A stretch of DNA of 64,000 nt. It comes from Bacillota bacterium (lineage in GTDB: Bacteria > Bacillota > Clostridia > Ch29). Made by a program: the position numbers and the translations under genes. The stretch covers positions 62,001 to 126,000 of the forward strand of contig JABVCK010000029.1 of NCBI GenBank assembly GCA_013540605.1, read 5' to 3'. Shown one piece after another: positions 7,933 through 17,214 of the stretch. The notes beneath the pieces were generated by a model. It made no database searches and had not been told where the DNA came from. It saw nothing but the letters and a program-made list of their open reading frames with translations. Position 1 is the stretch's first letter. Every line of letters begins with the position of its first letter.

Positions 7933-8832
7933 ATGGCGGCAACCCTTTATTACGTTAGACCGGGTGATACCCTGAGTGGAATAGCCAGGAGGTTTGGGGT
8001 CTCCGCTGAGGCCATAGCCGTGCAGAATATTATCTGCAACCCCAATCTCATATTTATAGGCGAAGTCCTGTTAATTCCCGACCCTGGCCTAGCGCTCCCG
8101 AGGGTGGGAGCCTCGCCGTACTATGTGGTGAGACCCGGCGATACCCTGTGGTGCTTGGCTAATGCATTTGGTACCACGGTCAGCATATTGGCAGCCAACA
8201 ATAATATTGCTGACCCCAATCTAATACTTGCGGGACAGGAAATCCTGATCCTTGGGGAAAGACCGGACCCTCAGGAACTGAACAGGATCTGGCAGACCCT
8301 TGGCGGGTGGCCGTCCTGTGATGAAATTCCACCCATAAGCATATACGGTATATACTACAGCGGTTCCTTTGCCTGGGAAGCCTTGGGAGCTGCAGCCGTG
8401 CCATATCTTTTGGGGCTCTTGAACCATTCATGCAATATTGTAAGGATATACACGGTAATCTCTTTTGCGCGTCTTGCCAGAAACGGCAGAGTCAGGGCTG
8501 CCCTCGCTCTTCTGGCCGATGACCCCGACGCCACGGTAAGGCAGTTGGTACCTCTTGCACTGCGCAGGATTGCCCTTGGGGAAGAGGGGAGGAGAAACGT
8601 ACATCTTGCCATGAGTGATATCACTCTCCTTGCCGGACCTGACCTTGGCTCAGCGTCAATAATACTGCCTATAGGTACCGAAGTAGCGGTCTTGAGATGG
8701 CATATCCCCAGCCCTACGGGGGAAGAAGGACCAAGGGGCGGCATCCAGATATACGATAGGGTTAGGGTGCTGGGTACGGGCAGAGTAGGATTTGTACCCA
8801 GAGTGGGATTTAACGAGATACCCTTTGTATAA
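7933..8832 (+). CDS. Double-LysM protein with HEAT-like and C-terminal SH3-like regions
   Basis: A 299-residue protein. Two LysM repeats (residues about 5-50, YYVRPGDTLSGIARRFGVSA; and about 63-108, YYVVRPGDTLWCLANAFGTT) bind peptidoglycan or chitin-like glycans. A middle part with alpha-helical repeat character (about 150-215, AAAVPYLLGLLNHSCNIVRI) resembles HEAT repeats. The last 75 residues are beta-rich with glycine and could be an SH3-like fold. There is no signal peptide, a property also seen in many spore-coat LysM proteins. The ATG after AAGGAGA at 8-9 bases was chosen; an ATG 60 bases upstream has no ribosome site. Role in spore coat or cell wall is inference. Confidence 0.75.
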   Translation: MAATLYYVRPGDTLSGIARRFGVSAEAIAVQNIICNPNLIFIGEVLLIPDPGLALPRVGASPYYVVRPGDTLWCLANAFGTTVSILAANNNIADPNLILAGQEILILGERPDPQELNRIWQTLGGWPSCDEIPPISIYGIYYSGSFAWEALGAAAVPYLLGLLNHSCNIVRIYTVISFARLARNGRVRAALALLADDPDATVRQLVPLALRRIALGEEGRRNVHLAMSDITLLAGPDLGSASIILPIGTEVAVLRWHIPSPTGEEGPRGGIQIYDRVRVLGTGRVGFVPRVGFNEIPFV

Positions 8833-8869
8833 GAGGTATCCCTAAGGAAACAGTATCTGCAAATATTAA

Positions 8870-8907
8870 GTCTGTATTCTCCAAAATCAGATACAGGCCT
8901 TTTTTTT
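8870..8907 (+). terminator. Terminator after LysM gene
   Basis: GTCTGTATTCT pairs with AGATACAGGC (one bulge, G-T pairs) and is followed by eight T residues. It lies 38 bases after the LysM gene stop. Confidence 0.7.
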
Positions 8908-8948
8908 CGTTCATACACATAACGGTAAATCTATTATTTATCACGACG

Positions 8949-8977
8949 GGAGGATTTTCCCCTCAGCCATAGAATAT
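8949..8977 (+). promoter_or_regulatory. Sigma-H-type promoter upstream of the LapA-like gene
   Basis: GGAGGATTT, an 11-base spacer and ATAGAATAT match the sigma-H consensus RnAGGAwww-(11-12)-RnnGAATww throughout. The -10 ends 34 bases before the GTG of the LapA-like gene. The layout is the same as upstream of the chemotaxis receptor. Confidence 0.65.
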
Positions 8978-9011
8978 TAAATCATTAAAATATTTTACGG
9001 AGGTGGTAAGG

Positions 9012-9476
9012 GTGCAGCTTACCTATCTGCTGGCGCTTCTTTTTGCGGTAGTTGTCGCTATGTTTGCCATAGTCAATGCTCAACCGGTTACAGTTGATTT
9101 TATGTTTAACGAGTTTCAGGTATCCCTGGCCCTGGTAATTCTTGTATCGGCCTTTGCGGGGGCAATCATCCTCGGATTTCTTGGTCTTTTCAGGCAGGTA
9201 AAATCCGGTTTCAAGCTAAGAGAACTGCAGGGTAGGAACAAAAAACTGGAAAACCAGGTTACGGAAACGGAAGAGAAACTGTCCCAGACAGAACAAAAAC
9301 TCAGCGAAGCCGAGGACAGGCTGGTTGAGAAGGAAAATGCGCTTAAAGAGCTTGAAAGCAGGTTGCTGGAAAAAGAGGAGTTGCTCAAGAAGCTGCAAGC
9401 AGAAGCTCTGTCCGGTAAAAGCGGTAGCGATGCGGAACATAACGGTAAAACATGTGATAAGGGACAGCAAGAGTGA
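9012..9476 (+). CDS. LapA-domain membrane protein with coiled-coil tail
   Basis: A 154-residue protein. Two membrane segments (about 3-22 and 38-62) with the intervening VNAQPVTVDFMFNEFQVSLA stretch are typical of the LapA/DUF1049 family. A strongly charged coiled coil of heptads (residues about 75-135, rich in E, K and L) extends into the cytoplasm. In Bacillota the role of this family is undefined; in Gram-negatives LapA acts in LPS assembly, which cannot apply here. The second GTG was chosen because GGAGG sits 8 bases before it. Preceded by a sigma-H-type promoter. Confidence 0.75.
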   Translation: MQLTYLLALLFAVVVAMFAIVNAQPVTVDFMFNEFQVSLALVILVSAFAGAIILGFLGLFRQVKSGFKLRELQGRNKKLENQVTETEEKLSQTEQKLSEAEDRLVEKENALKELESRLLEKEELLKKLQAEALSGKSGSDAEHNGKTCDKGQQE

Positions 9477-9510
9477 TGCGAACGGCCGATCCAGGCTGTT
9501 ATTGACATAT

Positions 9511-9543
9511 AAGGAAGCAGGTATCAGACCACTTCCTTTTTTG
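9511..9543 (+). terminator. Terminator after LapA-like gene
   Basis: AAGGAAG pairs with CTTCCTT across a 14-base loop, followed by a TTTTTTG run. It separates the LapA-like gene from the recJ promoter. Confidence 0.5.
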
Positions 9544-9601
9544 TTTGCAGGTTTAAGCTCTGCCGCTCAGGCACAGGACAGCCCTGACGGCAAACGGTGC
9601 A

Positions 9602-9630
9602 TTGCAACAACGGAACCAATAATTTATAAT
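9602..9630 (+). promoter_or_regulatory. SigA-type promoter for recJ-relA
   Basis: TTGCAA and TATAAT are separated by exactly 17 bases; the -10 ends 30 bases before the recJ ATG. Confidence 0.65.
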
Positions 9631-9660
9631 GTATATAGCAAAAAACGAGGGAGTTTTACA

Positions 9661-12120
9661 ATGTTCCACAACAAAAGATGGATATGCAGCTATACTGACA
9701 GGAATGCCGTTGACAGCCTGGCGGCAGAGATGGGTATCTCTCCTCTGATTGCAGCGGTTCTTGTCAACAGGGGAATCAAGGATGCGGGGCAGGGAATGAA
9801 GTATGTGAACCCAGATGCTCAGGACCTTATTGACCCGTTTTTGCTGCCGGATATGGAAGCTTCGGTTGATAGGATAATGATGGCCCTGGATAAGGGTGAA
9901 AGGGTATGTGTCTACGGTGACTACGACGTTGATGGGATTACATCCGTAGCTGTTGTAGTGGATACGCTCAGGCGACTTGGAATCGATGCCGACTATTATA
10001 TCCCAAACCGGCTGGATGAGGGGTACGGGGTAAACAGGCAGGCGCTGGAAGAAATTAAAGCTGCCGGAGCCCGTCTGGTAATAACCGTGGACTGCGGGAT
10101 AGTATCCTTTGAAGAGGCTGACTATGCCGGGAGTATAGGCCTGGACATGATTATCACCGACCATCACCAGTGCCACGACAAACTGCCGGAGGCTATTGGG
10201 GTTGTCAATCCCAAAAGGGCGGACAGCCGGTACCCATACCAGGACCTGGCCGGGGTAGGAGTAGCGTATAAACTATGCAAGGCTGTCGAAAAGAGGGCCG
10301 GAATACCCCTGGAAATTGACAAAAAACTGGATATCGTTGCTCTGGGCACCGTTGCCGATATCGTGCCGCTTACCGGTGAAAACAGGATACTGGTGGACCA
10401 GGGGTTGAAAAGGTTTAAGGAGGAATTGATTCCAGGCATAGAGGCGCTGGTCAAGGTGTCGGGGCTGGAAGGGCAGGATATAAGCACAGGGCATATTTCC
10501 TTCGCCCTTGCCCCAAGGATCAATGCGGCGGGAAGGCTTGCCGAAGCCCACAGGGCTGTTGAACTGTTGACTGCCAACGACCGGGAAAGGGCCCTGGAGC
10601 TTGCCGAGGAACTGGATAGGGAGAACCGGAAGCGCCAGGATATCGAGGCTGACATCTACAAACAGGCTGTGGAGATGGCCAGGGATAAGATGGATGACAG
10701 TGTCCTGGTGATGGCGTCCGGAGACTGGCACCCCGGAGTCATAGGCATCGTTGCTTCGAAGATTACTGAGACGCTCAACAAACCTTCCATACTGTTCTGT
10801 ATTGAAGGCGGAGAAGCCCGGGGGTCAGGGAGGAGCATACCGGGATTGGACCTGTATGCGCTTTTGGCAGACTGCAAGCACCTGTATACCAGGTTTGGCG
10901 GGCATAAACAGGCCGCGGGGCTTTCCATGGCGGAAGAAAACCTGGAGGAGTTTACCCGGGAAATAAACAGAGTTGGTAGAACACTGTTGAAAGAAATCGA
11001 TTCAAGACCCCTCATTCAAGCAGATGGGGATATTACCGGATACAGGTTGGATATTGAGGAAGTAAGGCAGCTGAAAATGCTGGAACCCTTTGGATACGGC
11101 AATCCAACGCCGGTCTTTATTAAGAGGGATATGACCGTTAAAAATACCAGACGGGTCGGGAATACCGGGGACCATTTAAAGCTTGTCTTTGCGGATGAAG
11201 GCCAGGCTATTGAGGCAATAGCTTTCAGATGGGGGGAGGAGGACTGCCCGCATACCGGTGAGAGGGTGGAAGTGGCCTTCACACCTCAGATAAACATCTG
11301 GAGGGAGAAAGAGGATATACAATTTGTAGTAAAGGATATAAGAAGGACGGTTCAGAATATTGAGTTTCTCAACAGATGCAACAACGGGATGGACATGGTG
11401 GCGGAGAATGAGAATACCGGTGAAAAGCTAGACCCAAAGTATTTTGAAGGGGCCAAGGCAATAGGGGTTAAGAACAGGAACGAGTTTTTTGTTGATGTAT
11501 TCAGCCGGTCCAAGGGTAATATACTGGCAACCAACAGCTTTTGGGCAGCCAGGGAGCTTACAACTGTATTATCCATGGTGGATGGCACCCGGGTGCACTT
11601 TTGCGCGCTGGAGGAATATGATAAGGATAAGAACCATCTGGTGCTTTTCCCCACCTCCTTTACCGGTGCCGATGCTTTTGCATCAGGATTGTACCTGTGC
11701 GGTCCGTATGTTTTCCCCGGACAGCTAAGGAGTATAAGTGCCTTGAATGCCCAGGGAAAATTTATAGTTATGGAGGATAACGGCAATTCTGTTGAAGACG
11801 AGTTGAGCGAGTTATTCCCCGGCAGGGAAGTTATCAGGCTGGTCTATAGCCTGGTGGGGAAGGGGACTGGAATTAGCAAAGACAGGCTGTTGAAGGGTGT
11901 ATTGGGAAGCGGGGTCAGTGCAATCGCTGCCCTGAGGGCTGTAGAAGTGTTGAATTCGCTGGAGCTGCTGGACATTGAGGGGGATACTATAAAGAAGGCC
12001 GGGCATAACGGACTGAAAGCGGATTTGAATACTTCAACGCCGTATTTAAGGATAAAGAAATTCATCACCCTGGCAAGGGAGAGCTTCAATACTATAAAAA
12101 ACCATCCGTTTAAGATATAA
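9661..12120 (+). CDS. recJ: Single-stranded-DNA-specific exonuclease RecJ
   Basis: An 819-residue 5'-3' ssDNA exonuclease acting in recombination and mismatch repair. The DHH phosphoesterase motifs are visible: VYGDYDVDGITS (residues about 82-93), VDCG, and ITDHHQ. DHHA1 follows with GGHKQAAGL around residue 415, then an OB-like region and a C-terminal extension of about 250 residues as in Bacillus-type RecJ. The ATG was chosen because it follows GGGAG and a consensus promoter; the frame is open further upstream but without family similarity. The relA gene follows 34 bases later. In many relatives apt lies between them; it is absent here. Confidence 0.93.
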   Translation: MFHNKRWICSYTDRNAVDSLAAEMGISPLIAAVLVNRGIKDAGQGMKYVNPDAQDLIDPFLLPDMEASVDRIMMALDKGERVCVYGDYDVDGITSVAVVVDTLRRLGIDADYYIPNRLDEGYGVNRQALEEIKAAGARLVITVDCGIVSFEEADYAGSIGLDMIITDHHQCHDKLPEAIGVVNPKRADSRYPYQDLAGVGVAYKLCKAVEKRAGIPLEIDKKLDIVALGTVADIVPLTGENRILVDQGLKRFKEELIPGIEALVKVSGLEGQDISTGHISFALAPRINAAGRLAEAHRAVELLTANDRERALELAEELDRENRKRQDIEADIYKQAVEMARDKMDDSVLVMASGDWHPGVIGIVASKITETLNKPSILFCIEGGEARGSGRSIPGLDLYALLADCKHLYTRFGGHKQAAGLSMAEENLEEFTREINRVGRTLLKEIDSRPLIQADGDITGYRLDIEEVRQLKMLEPFGYGNPTPVFIKRDMTVKNTRRVGNTGDHLKLVFADEGQAIEAIAFRWGEEDCPHTGERVEVAFTPQINIWREKEDIQFVVKDIRRTVQNIEFLNRCNNGMDMVAENENTGEKLDPKYFEGAKAIGVKNRNEFFVDVFSRSKGNILATNSFWAARELTTVLSMVDGTRVHFCALEEYDKDKNHLVLFPTSFTGADAFASGLYLCGPYVFPGQLRSISALNAQGKFIVMEDNGNSVEDELSELFPGREVIRLVYSLVGKGTGISKDRLLKGVLGSGVSAIAALRAVEVLNSLELLDIEGDTIKKAGHNGLKADLNTSTPYLRIKKFITLARESFNTIKNHPFKI

Positions 12121-12154
12121 TATTCTTAACATTCTGAAATCGCAGGTGAAGCCG

Positions 12155-14329
12155 GTGCTGGAAAAACTGATCAACAAGATAGAACAATATAGCCCTGACA
12201 TGGACCTTGATCTGGTAATCAAGGCATACAACTATGCTCAACAGGCCCATGAGGGGCAGAAGCGGATTTCGGGAGACCCCTATATAAATCATCCGGCTCA
12301 TGTTGCCATGATCTTGGCGGAACTGGAGCTTGACCTGACCACTATCGTGGCCGGACTGCTCCATGATGTGATAGAAGATACCGCATTCACGATTCAGGAC
12401 ATTGAAAAAAGCTTCGGCAGTGATATTGCTCTGCTGGTGGATGGGGTTACAAAGCTGGGGAAGCTGACGTACCAGACCAAAGAGGAAGAACAGGCGGAAA
12501 ACCTGCGCAAGATGTTCGTTGCCATGGCAAGGGACATAAGGGTGATACTGATAAAACTAGCCGACAGGGTTCACAACATGAGAACCCTTGGATACATGGC
12601 GGAGGCGAAGAGGAAGGAGAAGGCAAAGGAGACTCTGGAGATATACGCGCCGATAGCCCACCGGCTGGGTATGTCCAAAATCAAATGGGAACTGGAAGAT
12701 CTGGCTCTGAGGTACATGGACCCAAAGGGCTACTACGAGCTGGTCGAAAGGGTGGCAAAAAAAAGGCTGGAGAGGGAAGAGTACATCAAGGAAGTTGTGA
12801 CAGAGCTGAGAGAAAAGCTTGATGAAATGTCAATATCGGGTAAGATCGAGGGCAGACCGAAGCATTTTTACAGCATATACAAGAAAATGGTGTATCAGAA
12901 CAAGACCTTCGAACAGATATTTGATTTAACCGCAATAAGGATTATAGTGGATACCATTAAGGACTGCTACGGTGTGCTGGGTACGGTTCACACCATGTGG
13001 AAGCCCATACCCGGCAGGTTTAAGGATTATATTGCAATGCCCAAGCCCAACATGTACCAATCCCTCCATACGACGGTTATCGGGCCGAAGGGCGAGCCCT
13101 TAGAGATACAGATCAGGACATGGGATATGCACAGGATAGCAGAGTTCGGTATCGCCGCCCACTGGATGTACAAGGAAAGCAGGAAGGATCAGGACGAGTT
13201 CGACAAGAAGCTGACCTGGCTCAGGCAGCTTATGGAATGGCAGAGGGATCTGAAGGATGCTAAGGAATTTATGGAAGCCCTTAAGATAGACCTGTTCACC
13301 GACGAAGTGTTTGTATTTACTCCCAAGGGAGAGGTGATCGACCTCCCAAACGGGTCCACGCCTGTTGACTTTGCCTATAAGATTCACAGCGGTGTGGGTA
13401 ATTCCTGTGTTGGGGCCAAGATCAACGGTAAAATAGTGCCTTTGGAATACAAGCTTAAGAATGGAGATATTGTTGAAATCCTAACATCGGCAAATTCACC
13501 GGGTCCCAGCAGGGATTGGCTGAAGATTGTCAAGAGTTCTTCCGCCAGAAACAGAATACGCCAGTGGTTTAAGAAAGAAAAAAGGGAAGAAAATATTGAA
13601 AAGGGTAAGGATATACTAGAAAAGGAGATGAGACGGCAGGGTCTCAACATCAGCGAGCTGATGCGCACCGATACGGTGGACAAAGTGCTGAAAAGATTTG
13701 GTTTCCAGGCCATTGATGACCTGTATGCCACCGTAGGGTACGGCGGGTTAACAACCCATCAGGTGCTCAACCGGTTTAAGGACGAACTGAAAAAGCAGAA
13801 AGCAAGTGAAGAGAAAAGAGCAGAGGTTATACAACAGACACAGGAACCGCAGGTGAGGAAAGGAGAGGTTGACCAGCAGACGGGTATTCTGGTAAAGGGC
13901 ATACCCAACATAATGGTGAGGTTTGCCAAATGCTGCAATCCCGTACCCGGCGATGAGATAGTAGGGTATATAACCAAAGGCCGGGGGGTGTCCGTTCACC
14001 GCGTTGACTGCCCGAATGCTAAAGACCAGTTGAACGACCATAACCGATTGATTGAGGTTGAGTGGCATAACCAGGAAACAAAGAATGTATCCTATATGGC
14101 CGACCTGCAGATAAAAGCGTACGACAGGTCCGGACTGCTGTCCGATGTCACCACCATACTTACAGAACTGAAAATTCCGGTTAAGGCGGTAAACGCAAGG
14201 GCTAACAGGGATAACACCGCGGTAATAAACATCACCCTGTCAATTAATGATACAAGGCAGCTAACCCAGGTGATAAAGAAGATTAAAGCGGTGGACAGCG
14301 TCAGCGAAGTTTACAGGATGAAAGGATAA
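12155..14329 (+). CDS. relA: Bifunctional (p)ppGpp synthetase/hydrolase RelA/SpoT
   Basis: A 724-residue Rel protein. The HD hydrolase domain has His46, His70-Asp71 and Glu74-Asp75 plus [11 protein letters not shown]. The synthetase domain carries [23 protein letters not shown] ([20 protein letters not shown]), a Zn-finger-like ZFD/RIS region ([18 protein letters not shown]) and a C-terminal ACT domain follow. Both catalytic centres look intact, so it should make and degrade the stringent alarmone. The GTG after AGGTGA at 5 bases was chosen; another GTG three codons earlier lacks a ribosome site. Likely co-transcribed with recJ and dtd. Confidence 0.95.
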   Translation: MLEKLINKIEQYSPDMDLDLVIKAYNYAQQAHEGQKRISGDPYINHPAHVAMILAELELDLTTIVAGLLHDVIEDTAFTIQDIEKSFGSDIALLVDGVTKLGKLTYQTKEEEQAENLRKMFVAMARDIRVILIKLADRVHNMRTLGYMAEAKRKEKAKETLEIYAPIAHRLGMSKIKWELEDLALRYMDPKGYYELVERVAKKRLEREEYIKEVVTELREKLDEMSISGKIEGRPKHFYSIYKKMVYQNKTFEQIFDLTAIRIIVDTIKDCYGVLGTVHTMWKPIPGRFKDYIAMPKPNMYQSLHTTVIGPKGEPLEIQIRTWDMHRIAEFGIAAHWMYKESRKDQDEFDKKLTWLRQLMEWQRDLKDAKEFMEALKIDLFTDEVFVFTPKGEVIDLPNGSTPVDFAYKIHSGVGNSCVGAKINGKIVPLEYKLKNGDIVEILTSANSPGPSRDWLKIVKSSSARNRIRQWFKKEKREENIEKGKDILEKEMRRQGLNISELMRTDTVDKVLKRFGFQAIDDLYATVGYGGLTTHQVLNRFKDELKKQKASEEKRAEVIQQTQEPQVRKGEVDQQTGILVKGIPNIMVRFAKCCNPVPGDEIVGYITKGRGVSVHRVDCPNAKDQLNDHNRLIEVEWHNQETKNVSYMADLQIKAYDRSGLLSDVTTILTELKIPVKAVNARANRDNTAVINITLSINDTRQLTQVIKKIKAVDSVSEVYRMKG

Positions 14330-14342
14330 GAGGAGGCGGAAG

Positions 14343-14792
14343 ATGAGAGCTGTTGTGCAGAGGGTTACCACGGGAAGAGTCGTGGTTGACGGAAAAATAG
14401 TGGGTCAAATAGGGAAGGGCTTTGTGGTACTGCTGGGAGTTGGAAACAATGACGGTAAAGAAGACGTTGAATATATGGCGGAAAAAATTTGCAACCTGCG
14501 AGTGTTTGAAGACGGGGAAGGCAAAATGAACCTTTCTATAAAGGAAGTGGGGGGGGAACTGCTGGTGGTCTCTCAGTTTACGCTTTACGGCGACTGCAGG
14601 AAGGGCAGAAGACCGGGCTTCACCGACGCGGCACCCCCGCAAAAAGCCGATGCGCTGTACCGGGATTTTGTTGATTATTGTATTTCAAAGGGAATAAAGA
14701 CGGAAACCGGGGTGTTTCAGGCCCATATGGAGGTTGAATTGACCAACGACGGACCTGTTACCCTGCTGCTGGACAGCAGCAAGAATTTTTAG
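14343..14792 (+). CDS. dtd: D-aminoacyl-tRNA deacylase
   Basis: A 149-residue Dtd protein that hydrolyses D-aminoacyl-tRNA, a translation proofreading step. Conserved motifs are [10 protein letters not shown] at the N-terminus, [17 protein letters not shown] (the SQFTL motif) and [12 protein letters not shown] with the cross-subunit cis-Pro region near the C-terminus. It has a strong AGGAGG site and starts 13 bases after relA. The gene order relA-dtd is conserved in Bacillota. Confidence 0.95.
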   Translation: MRAVVQRVTTGRVVVDGKIVGQIGKGFVVLLGVGNNDGKEDVEYMAEKICNLRVFEDGEGKMNLSIKEVGGELLVVSQFTLYGDCRKGRRPGFTDAAPPQKADALYRDFVDYCISKGIKTETGVFQAHMEVELTNDGPVTLLLDSSKNF

Positions 14793-14803
14793 AGGTGATG
14801 AAA

Positions 14804-15424
14804 ATGATCTTAGAAAGAATTTCCACAGGAATATATGCTACCAACTGCTATATCATAGGCTGTGAAGAGACATCCAGGGGAGCGGTGGTCGACCCGGGAG
14901 ACGGGGCGCAAAAAATACTGGACATGGTGAAAAAGCTGGGACTTAAGATAGAATATATAATTATAACCCATGGACACTTTGACCATATCGGGGCGCTGAA
15001 GGAGGTCAAGGCGGCCACCGGAGCCCTGGTTGCAATTCACAGGGATGACAGCGAAATGCTGACGAACCCCCAGAAAAGCCTTGCTTCCATAGTCAGCGGA
15101 AACAGGGGAACCGTGGAGCCGGATGTGCTGCTTGAAGACGGGAGCGTCCTGGACGCCGGCGGGCTGAAAATGGAGATAATACATACCCCCGGTCACTCCC
15201 CGGGCGGTATATGCATAAAAATCGGCGATGATGTACTGTTGAGCGGAGATACCCTTTTTGCGGGGTCGATCGGGAGAACGGACCTGCCGGGTGGGGACTA
15301 TGTCACCCTGATAAATTCGATTAAGTCTAAACTCATGGATCTTAATGATGATACAAATGTGTACCCCGGACATGGCCCTATGACAACCATAGGCAGGGAA
15401 AGGGCGGCAAACCCGTTCCTGTAG
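14804..15424 (+). CDS. MBL-fold metallo-hydrolase (glyoxalase II-like)
   Basis: A 206-residue metallo-beta-lactamase-fold hydrolase. The metal-binding THGHFDH motif is around residues 55-61; HTPGHSPGG, SGDTLF and the C-terminal YPGHGP supply the other ligands. It corresponds in position to YrvJ-neighbourhood or YqgX-like hydrolases; substrate may be a thioester such as S-lactoylglutathione analogues, but that is not proven. AGAGGTGA precedes the chosen ATG. Part of the relA-hemZ operon. Confidence 0.9.
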   Translation: MILERISTGIYATNCYIIGCEETSRGAVVDPGDGAQKILDMVKKLGLKIEYIIITHGHFDHIGALKEVKAATGALVAIHRDDSEMLTNPQKSLASIVSGNRGTVEPDVLLEDGSVLDAGGLKMEIIHTPGHSPGGICIKIGDDVLLSGDTLFAGSIGRTDLPGGDYVTLINSIKSKLMDLNDDTNVYPGHGPMTTIGRERAANPFL

Positions 15425-15511
15425 AGCAGGTTTTAAGGGAGTTCCTTGAATAGAGAATATCTGGAGGCGTTGTGGTTAAAATAAATATAAACGTCTCCGG
15501 GAGGGTTGGAT

Positions 15512-15691
15512 ATGAAGGGACTCGACAGGTACATAAGAGCTAATGCACAAAGGGCGATGAACGATATTGATTTCCATAGCTTCATCGGAATGATGGAAGA
15601 AGGTATGTCCCAGCCTGAGATAGCCAGGGAACTGGGGGTAAGTGAAAAGGTGGTTGAATGGCTGGCAAAAGAAATGGAAAAGGATGTTTAG
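15512..15691 (+). CDS. Small helix-turn-helix-like protein
   Basis: A 59-residue protein whose C-terminal half (MSQPEIARELGVSEKVVEWL) reads as a helix-turn-helix typical of sigma-70 region 4 or small response regulators. The ATG follows GGGAGG at 7 bases. The gene overlaps the ribosome site of hemZ and ends one base before its ATG, so the two are translationally coupled. It may be a tiny DNA-binding regulator of the operon; no family is recognised. Confidence 0.65.
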   Translation: MKGLDRYIRANAQRAMNDIDFHSFIGMMEEGMSQPEIARELGVSEKVVEWLAKEMEKDV

Positions 15692-15692
15692 G

Positions 15693-17183
15693 ATGATTGA
15701 GGTTTTTTTAGAGGGGCATGACTACAGCTACGAGGTCTTGGATATATTGAGCAGTTATTTTGACAGGGAAACCATACAGTTTGTTCATGAAAAAGATCCG
15801 GCGGACAGCCGGAGTCTTTTTATACACAGCAGCATGGCCTTTGACGCCGGTGACGTGGTGTTTAAATGCGTGGTTAGGCACGGGGACGCGAATGTAACCG
15901 AGGAGAAAAGGTTCTCCCGGGCCGGCGGCGGGGAGCAGGAGATGCGAAAACAGTACAAGAGAATGCTTAAGAATAACCTGCTGACAGCCCTTGAGGCCTT
16001 CACCGGCAAAAAAATGCCCTGGGGTATCCTGACGGGAATCAGGCCTGTTAAGGTTGTTCATAAGCTGCTTGACCAGGGTTTTTCAGAGGAAGATATACAG
16101 GACCGCCTTACAGGCTTTTACAGGCTGTCCGTGGATAAAGCGAAACTATGCCTGGAGATTGCGGCGGTTGAAAGAAAGTATATTCTCCCTTATGATGACA
16201 GGAAAGTAAGTGTATATATCAGTATCCCCTTTTGTCCGACCCGGTGCTCCTATTGTTCCTTTCCTTCGCATGAAGTGGGGAAATGGGGCCACCTGGCTGA
16301 CGAATATCTCAACTGCCTATATGAGGAAATGGACAGTGTATACAATAAGCTTGCCGGCGCCGGGTATTCTATTCAGACGGTTTACATAGGCGGAGGCACG
16401 CCTACGGTTCTGAACCATGCGCAGCTAAAAGATCTGCTCGAACAGGTTAACCGCTGCTTTGTTTCAGGAGAAACCAAGGAGTTCACTGTTGAAGCGGGAA
16501 GGCCGGATACCCTTGACAGGGAAAAGCTCAGTATGCTCAAGGCAGCGGGAGTGACGAGGATAAGCATAAATCCGCAATCGATGAACAGCGCCACCCTGGA
16601 AAGAATCGGGCGGAGGCATACCCCGGAAGAAGTGGTTCGCGCGTATGACCTTGCAAGAAGCACGGGTCACAGCAATATTAATATGGATATTATTATAGGC
16701 CTTCCCGGTGAGGATATTGATATGGTGGTCAAGACCCTGGACGCTGCCCTGGCCCTGAAACCCGAGGGATTGACGGTGCACACCCTTGCGATAAAGCGGG
16801 CATCCCGGTTGAACGAGCAGGGTGGTGATATGGGTTGGGTTGAGGAAGACGAAATTTCCGGGATGGTAGAAGCTGCGGCTTATTATGCGGGCAAGATGGG
16901 AATGAAACCGTATTATCTGTATAAGCAGAGGTATATGGTGGGAAATCATGAGAACATAGGCTACAGCATCCCTGGATATGAGTGCCTGTATAATATGCAG
17001 ATTATGGAGGAGAAACAATCCATTATCGGGCTGGGGGCCGGCGCAGTCTCAAAGCTGGTGTTTTTGAAGGAGGACCGGTTGGAACGGCTGGAAAATATCA
17101 AAAACGTGGAGTATTACATTTCCAGGTTTGGCCATGTGATGGAAAAAAAGCTTTTGGGGCTTGCCGCGCTTATAGATGGTTGA
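15693..17183 (+). CDS. hemZ: HemZ-type radical SAM protein (oxygen-independent coproporphyrinogen dehydrogenase-like)
   Basis: A 496-residue radical SAM enzyme of the HemZ type: an N-terminal extension of about 165 residues, then PFCPTRCSYCSFPSHEV (the CX3CX2C cluster), the glycine-rich IGGGTPT motif, and the HemN-like middle domain with INMDIIIGLPGE. HemN-group enzymes catalyse anaerobic oxidative decarboxylation of coproporphyrinogen III, but HemZ activity is debated. The start was placed after AAGGA; a longer frame overlapping the upstream gene has no support. The stop codon is inside the -35 box of the next promoter. Confidence 0.9.
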   Translation: MIEVFLEGHDYSYEVLDILSSYFDRETIQFVHEKDPADSRSLFIHSSMAFDAGDVVFKCVVRHGDANVTEEKRFSRAGGGEQEMRKQYKRMLKNNLLTALEAFTGKKMPWGILTGIRPVKVVHKLLDQGFSEEDIQDRLTGFYRLSVDKAKLCLEIAAVERKYILPYDDRKVSVYISIPFCPTRCSYCSFPSHEVGKWGHLADEYLNCLYEEMDSVYNKLAGAGYSIQTVYIGGGTPTVLNHAQLKDLLEQVNRCFVSGETKEFTVEAGRPDTLDREKLSMLKAAGVTRISINPQSMNSATLERIGRRHTPEEVVRAYDLARSTGHSNINMDIIIGLPGEDIDMVVKTLDAALALKPEGLTVHTLAIKRASRLNEQGGDMGWVEEDEISGMVEAAAYYAGKMGMKPYYLYKQRYMVGNHENIGYSIPGYECLYNMQIMEEKQSIIGLGAGAVSKLVFLKEDRLERLENIKNVEYYISRFGHVMEKKLLGLAALIDG

Positions 17184-17208
17184 CACAGTGATGGTTGTAG
17201 ACTATAAT
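17180..17208 (+). promoter_or_regulatory. Consensus SigA promoter for T-box-hisS-aspS
   Basis: TTGACA and TATAAT, both perfect, are 17 bases apart. The -35 hexamer overlaps the hemZ stop codon. Transcription should start near 17215, at the beginning of the T-box leader. Confidence 0.85.
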
Positions 17209-17214
17209 AGTTTT

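Noticed and set aside
9325-9660. A longer recJ start giving about 110 extra N-terminal residues
   Set aside because: The extra part overlaps the LapA-like gene's coiled-coil sequence, a terminator and a promoter, and has no RecJ similarity.
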